From Hanleya hanleyi (Eukaryota > Mollusca > Polyplacophora > Lepidopleurida > Hanleyidae), in assembly GCA_036873755.1 (NCBI GenBank), contig JAVTVY010018751.1, forward strand, positions 17,851 to 81,850: a stretch of 64,000 nt of DNA, written 5' to 3'. Under the pieces are notes generated by a model. The model did no database searches. It saw nothing but the letters and a program-made list of their open reading frames with translations, and was not told the DNA's origin. The position numbers and the translations under genes were made by a program. Each line of letters begins with the position of its first letter. Position 1 is the first letter of the stretch. Of the stretch, positions 48,511 through 59,772 are shown in pieces.

Positions 48511-48749
48511 ATGCCGTCCTATCTGAGCCCCCTGGAGTTCACCAGAAGCTATACTCTACAGCTGGATGAGAGTCCTCGCTATGGAAATTTCCAGAGTGCA
48601 GATCACCTGCCAGCTGTTAAAGGGAGGCGAGCAGGGCAACACTATATCCCATACTTCACCAATCAACAGATCTTCAAGATGGTGTCTGGTTGGGTGGAGT
48701 CATGGCAGCCATGGCAACAGAAAGTTCTACTCTGCGGTATTGCTGATAG
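48511..48749 (+). CDS. F-box gene exon A (start)
   Basis: MPSYLSPLEFTRSYTLQLDE... to WQPWQQKVLLCGIADR. An in-frame TGA lies two codons upstream (48505), supporting this ATG. Donor GTATTC after AG of the last Arg codon. Confidence 0.82.
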
Positions 48750-51700
48750 GTATTCTTCTCTACATTTTACATTTGTAGTTTACATAAGCTTACTCAAAAT
48801 TGAAGCTTGGCTTCTATAGAATATGGTACAACTCATTTATGCTGATCAAAGGAGAATAAATTGTTTGTTATGGCAACATATTGAAACTTTAAATTTTAGA
48901 AGAAGAAATAAAAATTCTTATGATAGGTTTACATACCTTTGCACTTGGAAATATCAAGTCCTTTATTATTGGTATATGAACATCACTTTTTATCAGTTTT
49001 GTTAATTTTGTGTCAGCCATCTATATAGTTGCTGCTAGTACTTGCTTTAGCTATTTTTTGTCTGTCATTCTGTTTGCTTTTATCAAATACTTGCAGGTTA
49101 CCTGTTCATCAGATAGATGTCTTGGCAACAACACTTGAACCTATTTATCATCGAGACTACATCACAGCATTTAGACAACGTTATCCGTGTACTCCATTCA
49201 AGGAAGACAACAACAAAGTTCAAAACCATTTCACCCAAAACCACCATGTTAATAGTACTAGTCCCATGCCAAAACCAACCAGAGAGAAACATCATGCCCC
49301 AAAGAATGCACAAGCGAAAGACACTGAAATGAACAGTATGAAAACTGAACAAATAAAGGGGAATAATCAGGGTATACAAGTGGAAAGTAGATTAGACCTC
49401 ATCCCAGGTGAATCTCAAACTGATACAGAGGGGTCATCACCTTTGATCATGGTGACCAAGACTGTAGAATCTCAACCTCTGATTGAAGAATCTCAACCTG
49501 GAATGCTAGGATCCCATGCTATAGCAAAGGAATCTCCTCCTGTGTTGACGGGAACTAAATTAGAGACGGACAAATCTCGAACACTGATAGAGGAATCTCA
49601 ACCTGGAACAGAGGTATTGCAACAAAACACTGAAAAGTTGACTAAAAATAGTACTGATGCTTTATTACCTCAGATCAGAATTGAAACTGATAAAGCTCTG
49701 TCACTTCAATCTGATGTCCTTCAGGACTTTGCCAATCATGCTGCTGCTGCCATCGTAAAGTCAGCCATTGAACAAGTCAATGTGCCTACAGTCAATGGCC
49801 ATGACACAAGTGTCTATAAAGGAGATGGCACTAACAAGACACTGGCAGAGATGGGAAATTGTGATGATCAAACTCTTGAAATTGATGACAGTTGTGGAGA
49901 AGAAAGTGAATCAACACAGACGCAGATGGCTGATGATTGGTCCAAAATATCAAACAAGCTGAGTGATTGGTCAAAGCAGACAATCCCAGGAGCAGTGTCT
50001 GAACCGATAATTGGGAGTGTTTTAGTAGGGCATGAACCCAACGCACAGATAAGACAGCACAAGCAAACTGTCGACATTCTCAGTGAAAATGAAATCTATC
50101 TCGACCCTCCAATGCCACAACCTGTGAAGAGCCTTGAGAGCCCACGGAATCACATAGTGTCGCTCAGTCGCCCCATATCATTGGAGGGAGGATTGAACAA
50201 ACACAGGGGATTATCCCGAAGTACTGACATTGGGGAACTCCCTTCACCTCTGGGTCGTCAGGCTTGTACTCCAAAATCACCTTACAAAAACGGTCGCATG
50301 TCCACTTATCTCAGCACTCCAGATTTCTTCTTCAGAGATAAAATGGAAAAACTGGGTACCTTTTAATTTCCCAATCTTCCATGTAGTTTGTTCGTATTTT
50401 GCTCATTATAACTTGTTGAGATATAGAGGTGTTGAATCGCCAAAATACAAGATATATTTCTTGTTGAAGATAAGTTTTAGTGATATCTCGTCTATTCTAG
50501 CTTTATTATCCCAATACGTTAATTGGCTTTTGTAACACAAAAGAGTACAATCTTCATGTTGAAAGTGAGGTGCAAAGGCTTTTAGATTCTCCGTTTTATA
50601 TTTCTATAGAATAAATAATGATAGAAATATCGGCCCATTTCTCTTCATTTGATTTCACTTAAAGTATTTTGTCTGCAAGAGGCTTTTAAAAAAATTGGTA
50701 ACGGAAGTGCAGCTCAATTTGCATACATGTATGGGCAATCCGTCTTCCCTTAGGCCCCTATCTTTGAATGTGACTTCACATCAGACCAGCTACCTGAAGA
50801 TTACTTTACAAGTATTGTCATCGGGCCAAGTTATCTGATGTAACATCACAAACATACAACGTCTGTATGGTGATGTGGATTTTCATGAGATACCAACTGT
50901 GTGTGAAGCACTTTTCAAACCTACAACGAGACAAGATACTACATGCAGTAGACAGGCTGATATTTCCATTATCAATAATATAAAAGGGGAAAAAATAAAG
51001 ACCTTGGTGTATTAGAGATTCAGAGTTATGTTCTGTCATCTATGTCCAGGACCAATGCAGAAAGAGAGACGACGACTACACAGACCCTATTCTGACCGTG
51101 ACCAAGCCGACACATTGGTACCAATGCATCTGACATATAAAAATGTAAAATGGTGGCCCGAGGAACCAGTTGATGGCAGGATTTATGTGAAGGCAAGGAA
51201 AAGAGAATTGCTCCGTCACTATAGGCAACAGCTTCATCAAGTATGGCAGGTAATGCTCAAGTTAACCGAAACAGACTTACAATTGTTCTGCATTCCACTG
51301 ATTAATGAGAAAATACAAGTGTTCATAATTATGACATGTAACTATGGCTACATCTTTGGGATTAAATCGAATCAACAGTAACTTACACTAAACTTTTCTA
51401 TTGGCAGAGTGGGGGTGGATGTAGAGTCTCACCAACATGACCAGAATTATTGTCAAACCAGAGGCAGAACATTTCAGCCAAGATATTTAATGGTACAGTC
51501 TGAAGCCTGATAAGGTAATGGTATTTTCTGTACATGAATCTAATGTTTTGTGTATTTTGTCTGATATTTATTCACAGTGGCTGAACCTGTGGGCAGACTT
51601 TGAGAGAGTTTCTTTACTGAAGGCGGTTATCAAGGTGTCCACTACAGACGTGCTGTCTAATTTTGCCAGCTACATACAACAAAGGTAAACTGTGGTAATT

Positions 51701-54700
51701 CAGAAGATCCACTGCAGATCAGTTTAACATAAACTAGAATGACTCCGAATGTTGAAGTCCTGGTGATAAGATTCAATATTTCGACAATGTCATGCTATCA
51801 TCAGAAAATACAAAACTATGTATTTCCTGATGATGGCATAACACGTTGACGAAATATAAATTTATATCACCAGGACTTCAATATTCGGAGTTACATGTAT
51901 GTTCATTCTAGTTTATGAGCCCCTCCGAGAGCTTGTCGTAAAACGGTAAGAGGTGACTATAACTGGGGCACCCATGGGGTTCCCGGGTGTGAAAAGCAAT
52001 AGGACCCCTCCTGTTGGTCCCGACTGTTTAAAGGAATAGAACCCAACCCGTGTGGTACGTTGATATGACTGAAATAGTGTTGAAAGTGACGTTAAATCAT
52101 ACTCACTCACTGGTTTATGTTAAACTGTGTTAATCCTGGTAGCTGAAGAAGCAGATATTATGGTTTAATTTCCTTAGTTCATGTACCAGTTACTGTCAAA
52201 TAGGAATGGTTTGGTTTGGTTTGGTTATAACAGAGTATTTGGTCACAAATGACTGGATAGAAAGATAGTCAAAGGCAGTTACAATCAGGTTTGGGTGGAA
52301 TAGTCCAATTCCAATTAAGTGGACCGATAGAAACATTCATCCAAGTATTCATAATCATCTACATGTAGGTATAGTCACAATCAGTCAAGTAGTCCGACAT
52401 CTAGAAAGAGACAATCAGCCAAGTAGTCCATCATGTAGATAGTCACAATCAGCCAAGTAGTCCATCATGTAGATAGTCACAATCAGCCAAGTAGTCCATC
52501 ATGTAGATAGTCACAATCAGCCAAGTAGTCCATCGTCTAGATAGACGCAATCAGCCAAGTAGTTCGTCATGTGGATAGTCACAATCAGCCAAGTAGTCCG
52601 TCATGTAGATAGTCACAATCAGCCAAGTAGTCCATCATGTAGATAGTCACAATCAGCCAAGTAGTCCATTGTCTAGATAGACGCAATCAGCCAAGTAGTT
52701 CGTCATGTGGATAGTCACAATCAGCCAAGTAGTCCGTCATGTAGATAGTCACAATCAGCCAAGTAGTTCGTCATGTGGATAGTCACAATCAGCCAAGTAG
52801 TCCATCATGTAGATAGTCACAATCAGCCAAGTAGTCCATCATGTAGATAGTCACAATCAGTCAAGTAGTCCGTCATGTAGGTAGTCACAATCAGCCAAGT
52901 AGTTTGTCATGTAGATAGTCACAATCAGCCAAGTAGTCATGTGGATAGTCACAATCAGCCAAGTAGTCCGTCATGTAGATAGTCACAATCAGCCAAGTAG
53001 TTCGTCATGTGGATAGTCACAATCAGCCAAGTAGTCCGTCATGTAGATAGTCACAATCAGCCAAGTAGTTCGTCATGTGGATAGTCACAATCAGCCAAGT
53101 AGTCCGTCATGTAGGTAGTCAGAATCAGCCAAGTAGTTTGTCATGTGGATAGTCACAATCAGCCAAGTAGTCCGTCATGTAGGTAGTCACAATCAGCCAA
53201 GTAGTTCGTCATGTGGATAGTCACAATCAGCCAAGTAGTCCGTCATGTAGATAGTCACAATCAGCCAAGTAGTTCGTCATGTGGATAGTCACAATCAGCC
53301 AAGTAGTCCGTCATGTAGATAGTCACAATCAGCCAAGTAGTTCGTCATGTGGATAGTCACAATCAGCCAAGTAGTCCGTCATGTAGATAGTCACAATCAG
53401 CCAAGTAGTCCATCATGTAGATAGTCACAATCAGCCAAGTAGTCCATCGTCTAGATAGAAGCAATCAGCCAAGTAGTTCGTCATGTGGATAGTCACAATC
53501 AGCCAAGTAGTCCCATCGTCTAGATAGACGCAATCAGCCAAGTAGTTCATGTGGATAGTCACAATCAGCCAAGTAGTTCGTCATGTGGATAGTCACAATC
53601 AGCCAAGTAGTCTGTCCTGTAGATTGTCACAATCGGCCAAGTAGTCCGTCATGTAGATAGACACAATCAGCCAAGTAGTCTGTCATGTAGATAGTCACAA
53701 TCAGCCAAGTAGTCCGTCATGTAGATTGTCACAATCGGCCAAGTAGTCCGTCATCTAGATAGACACAATCAGCCAAGTAATCCGTCCTGCAGATAGTCAC
53801 AATCAGCCAAGTAATCCGTCATGTAGATTGTCACAATCAGCCAAGTAGTCCGTCGTCTAGATAATCACAATTAGCCAGTAGTCCTAGCTATCTAGATAAT
53901 CACAATCGACCAAGTAGTCTGTCATCTTGATAGTCACATTATCTCCTGAATCTTACATGGAGTATGAACCTCACAATTCACCAAATAGTCTGTCATCTAG
54001 ATGATAAATATGAGTCAAGCTGACCATCATCCAGATAGTCTCAATCAGTCAAGTAATCCGTCATCTAGATACTAGTTGCAATTCTATAGATACATGTAGT
54101 CACAATCAGACAATTATTCAGTGATTTAGTCCCAATGAGCTAGGCTGTCACAATATGGACATTCAGGGATCGAACGCTCTTGTGAGAAGTGTGAAATGAT
54201 GTCATTGACCGCTTGACGGGACACCCAATTCAGGCAGCGATCAAGGCTTTAACATATACAATGCCCCAAAAATCGGAATAAATTCAAAACATTGAAGTAG
54301 GCCTTTGCAAATAAAAGTTATTACCTGTCAAAGTCAGGGATTAAAACAGCGTGACCAACATAAACAAATAAATCCTGGTCTAACGCCCGCATAATGAATG
54401 CTGGTCTAACGCCCGCGTAATGTCACATGGGCAATGAGGTCATTTCACAAATTTTAGCAGCTAATAAAAGAGTTTGATTTCGGGACAGCCCAATTATCTA
54501 GATAGACGCAGTCCGTTGAGTAGTAACCATTATCTAGATACATGTAGTCATCTGACATAGGACTGACCCATTCATGCCAGGAGTATTGTTTCATATTACA
54601 AGATGTATGTTTTACAGGTTACGTGATGCGCGTGATATAAACCGTCTTCCTGACAAGTTACTGCTCCATGTCTTCTCCTTTCTCTCACCTGTAGATATCA

Positions 54701-57700
54701 GCAGAACAGCTCAGGTAAACAGTCTTGAAACTCACAATTTCCCACTTGTAATTAATTAAAGCATCCTGATTACTGAACAATAAACAAACAGCACTGCATA
54801 TTCAATCACCATATTAAAATTCAATCACCCCCAATTTTGTAGAAAATATTCAAGCACTAGTTCTGATAAATTTGATCGCCCTTTAAAGGGGGACTATGGA
54901 ATGGGGGCCGTCCGTCCATCAGTGCGCATGTGTGTGCGTCCGTCCATTCATTGTCTGTCAGACTTCATTTCCGAACAATAACTCATAGAAAACTTAACGG
55001 ATTCTTTCAAATTTGGTATGTGGGTACCTCGCCTCGAGATCTCGCTTAACATTGTTTTTCACGACCATCTTGCTGAATGGTGGCGCAACCTGGAATTGAA
55101 TGGATTCTTTTCAATTTGGTATGTGGGTGCCTCACGTCAATATCTCGCTTGGGATTGTTCTTCACGCCGACCTGCCTGTAGGTGGCGCACCTGGGGCCAA
55201 GTTAAAATTTTCCGACTTCGTTTCCAGACAATAACTTCTGGAAAACTGAATGGATTCTTTTTAAATTTGTTGGCAACCTTGCCTCTCTTGGGATTGTTTT
55301 CCATGCCAATCTGCCTAAAGGAGGCGCAACCTGAGGGCGAAGTTAAGAATTCGTTTGAAAAACTGAATGGATTGTTTTCAAATTTGGTATGTGGGTACCT
55401 CGCCCCAAGATCTCACTTAGGATTGTTTTTCATGCCTATCTTCCTATAGATGGCACCACCAGGGGGCCAAGTTAAATTTTGTTTCCGGACAATAGCTTTT
55501 GAAAAACTGAATGAATTCTTTTCAAATTTGGTATGTGGGTACCTCGCCATTAGATATCACTTGGGATTGTTTTTCATGCCGATCCGATCATAGGTGACAT
55601 CACCTGGGGCAAAATTAAAATCTTGTTTCCGTACAATAACTTGTGAAAACCTGAATGCATTCTTTCCAAATTTGGTATGTGGCTACCTCGCCCCAAGATC
55701 TGCTTGGGATTGTTTTTCACACTAATCCATCTATAGGTGGCGCAACCTGGGGGCCAAGTTAAAAAAAATTTTCTGGACAATAACTCCTGAAAACCTGATC
55801 GGATTAGGACAAATTCATTTATTGTGGATACCTTGTCACTGGATCTCACTTGCGATTGCTTTCCATGCCGGATACTAAATGTTACGGTTCCAAGCCAAAT
55901 CAATTGCTTCAATGTCGGGGGACTTCAATTCCTCGAGTTTTCATTAGAGGATTTGCTGCATGTAAAGTAATCAGGTGTACATAGGGTAACTGTGTTTACA
56001 TTGCTCCACAGATGAGAGGATATTATAAAGTGACCTCATGGATACAGGGACCAAGAAATATTGAGTGTAACAATTGATTGGGAACAGCAGTTCCTTCGCA
56101 GCAGAAGCTTACTGTGCTTACTAATACTGTTTAATTACCTCCAATAGGTGTGTCGGCGATGGCGGTACCTCTGTGCCACTGATGAGCTCTGGAGATTCAA
56201 ATGCCAAGAAATGGGTAAAACATCTTCTTTTGTCTCATGATTCTCCAAGAGGTCTGTCTTTCCACATTTTGGTTTCTGAGTAATGAATTAAGCAAACCTA
56301 GAGGTTTTCCATAATTTTATTTGGGGCTATCTTGTTTGAGATCTGGTGGCCATGGATTCTAGTAGTCACCTGTATTTTCCAACTATACTATTTGACTCTT
56401 GGTCAGTTAATCTTGTTGCCAAAGCCTGTCTTTAATCATTTTCGGCTCCATCTGTCTGACATGAAGCTCGTATAGGTGGTCAGTTTCAAAATTTGATAAT
56501 TCTTAAATTTGGTCAATTTGGATCAACTTTCAAGACACAACTTGACCTTTATCTACTGGTCACCCAGTGGATGAGGTTGTGGAAGTTTTGTTGTGTTATT
56601 TGTTTAATATTTTCTCATGTACACTCCTAGATACTACATTTACCATGAAAAGTTACATATCTACGTTATAGCTGGTATAAGAAGTCTCAAGTAAGCTGGT
56701 ATAAATGTAGAAGTATGAGTTTGTCTATATGCTCCTTTCTGTTACAGCATCCCCATATCACATTGAAGTTCTTTCTCATTTTTACCCCTCAGCCCATAGG
56801 GCTGTGGGGTCTTGTCGTTGCCATGTACGTACGTCCGTCCGTCCTAGCGTCCGTCCGTCCTAGCGTCCGTCCGTCCGTCAACATTTTCTTGTCCGCTAAA
56901 TATCTTCAGATCTATGAAGTCTGGCCTGACCAAACTTTGGTGAGAGCTTCCTGAATGTTGACAGATGAAATGATTAGATTTTCAGATGGCTATGATGATG
57001 TCATGATTTTTAATTATTTTTTTTATTATTTATTGATGGCATAGCTTTTGCACTGTTATCTATGCCCATCAACATGTTCTTGTCCGCTGAATATCTGCAG
57101 ATCTAAGAAGTCGGGTCTGACCAAACTTTGGTGAGAGCTTCCTGAATGTTGACAGATGAAATGATTAGATTTTCAGATGGCTATGATGATGTCATGATTT
57201 TTAAAAAAACAATTTATTATTTATTGATGGCTTAGCTTCTGCACTGTTATCTATGCCCATCAACATGTTCTTGTCCGCTGAATGTCTGCAGATCTATCAA
57301 ATCGGGCCTGACCAAACTTTGGTGAGAGCTTCCGGAATGTTAACAGATGAAATGATTAGATTTTCAGATGGCTATGATAATTTCATGATTTTTTATTTTT
57401 TTAAATTTTTTAATTTATTGATGGCTTAGCTTTTGCGCTGTTATTTATGCCCATCGGGAACCCTTGGTTGCATGTTTCGTTGTGAATTTTGAAGGTTCCC
57501 TGATACAAGAAAGCCTGGTCCATTCATGATTATTATTGAATGAAGGACAACATTTTTCTTAAATTTTGCTATTAAATCATTCTATTCTACATCATATGAT
57601 TTATTCTAAAACTTTTGCATGAACCATACTTGTGTCCACGCATTTAACTGGTACAACATAATGCTTCAATTTTTGTCACCAAACATGTTACTGTACCTTG

Positions 57701-59729
57701 GAAATTATGTAAAACGAGTGATTAGGAGAGCCCATTTTTAGCCTGACTGTGTGCAATTTTGAATCAGTTTGTATACCTGGAGCTCCCCCCCCCCCCCAAA
57801 TAATGATAAGGGTTGGCCTGTTTCAATAAGTGTGTTTACTTGTTATCACACTTGTGCAATGCATAAATTGCCACTGATAAAGCTACACTTCCTTGCATGC
57901 TGTAATCCCAGCACATCACTCACGTGAAACCGAAGTCTGTTATAATACGGTATCCAGGGATTTTTTGCAGGTTCCGATCCCAAACTTTTTTTAAGTGAAT
58001 TTCGGCGCAAAGAGCCTGTGATCAATCACAAAACAGAGGTTTATTAACATGAAATTCAATACCCAGCTATGCAATCGGATCGATATTGAGGCTTCCAGAA
58101 GCTTTTTCTATGAGTATTTCCTTCAGAAATCTTTTCAAATTGAACAAAAACAACACTTTCGTTTTTTGTTTCATTTGAGTTTTGGGTGCCCATATGTTTT
58201 CCAAAACTAAACTGGCTCTAGATGCAGCCCTGATCCTACTTGACTAAAAAAAAACAGGCTGAGGGGTCCACGTGCTTGCCTGCAATTCATGTTATTTTCT
58301 AAAATAGCTGATTTGAACTGGCACTGTAGTGTTTGCTGGGGCATCTTTCAATTGTTCGCTTGAAATTAAAGCCAAAGGTGTAGTCAAACACTATCTTTAA
58401 CATGCATTATTTATAATTGCCAAGTACCACAAGAGCCACATCTTACTGCTATCTACTAGGGATGTATATGCCAGCTTGGACTGAATAACCAAGTGACAAT
58501 CTGGTTTGAATACTGCTGGTATTAGTTGTAGTTCATCACCTGTTGTTAAGAGCGTACAGAAAGTCCTCTAATAATTCAATTACCCCCAGTTGATTAATAA
58601 AATTGATCACCCTGTAAAATCGTTAAAATAATTGTGAAATAATTATCTGCAGGATTTTTGAACCCCTTCATGTTCTAATGTTCAACTTGATCACCCGCTG
58701 ATTTTATGGAAGGTAATTTGACTTCCTGTGATTGAATTATTAGAGGATTGAGCTGATGCAGGTATTGTACAGGGTGTATTGTGTTTACAGGTGAGAATGA
58801 AGGGTTGGTGAACATGAGTGACCTGGTGATGAAGGGCAGCAAAGCCAGGGCAGTGAGTATTGACTGGAGGAAGGCCTTCCGTGAACTAGAGACCATCACC
58901 AGAGATGCCAGGGAGGCCATAACATTACCAAAATCTTTGTCATGTGATGGTGAGATAGATTACCTCATAACCTCATCATGCCTAACTTGTCTTTCTTTAT
59001 CTCTGGTACAATAAACCTACTAGTTATCTTGGTTCTTTGTTCAACTATGTCATGTTATTTTCATTTGGCTGTGAAAAACTAAACTAGGGCAAACTTGGAC
59101 TAGTCCCATATCAAGATGAAATGAAGACAGAATTCAGTCCTTGCATCCTTGAGATACCTTTTTTATAAATTACTCAGTCTATGTGACTGTGAGTTTATCT
59201 GGGAGTATTGGTTCTTGGTCACAATGACGACCGTCATGCATCATACACCAGTGATATGGCAGTAACTCTCTAAAAAGCATCCCAACAGAATTAAATACAC
59301 TGTGGCTGCTCTTTTCCACACTGGCAGTCCTAAGTTAGGCCTAACAGAGCTGGAAATGGCTTCCATGAGTCCATTGTTATCATGGTTATATAAACCTCAT
59401 ACATAACTCCTTGGTTGTGTATTGGTTTCTGGTCTGTGGAGTACAGTCATGTTCCCCTGTCATGTTCCCCTGTCCCATTCCCCCCCTGTCATTTCCCCCC
59501 CCCCCCTGTCATGTTCCCCCCCTGGACATATTCCCCCCCCTGTCATATTCCCCCCCTTATATTTACTTGTCCATATAGCTGTTGTGGGTTAAATATTTAG
59601 GTAATTTTTTCTTCCAGTAAAATAATGCCAATTTTTATTTATCATAAACTGTTACAGGAAAGACAAATGTTTTTTTTTTTAATGTAATTCCATCAATAAA
59701 TTATTTGATCTTTTCCAGCGCTAAGTATA

Positions 59730-59772
<43 letters not shown>

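Noticed and set aside
49098..49379. 93-codon minus-strand frame
   Set aside because: Antisense of F-box exon B.
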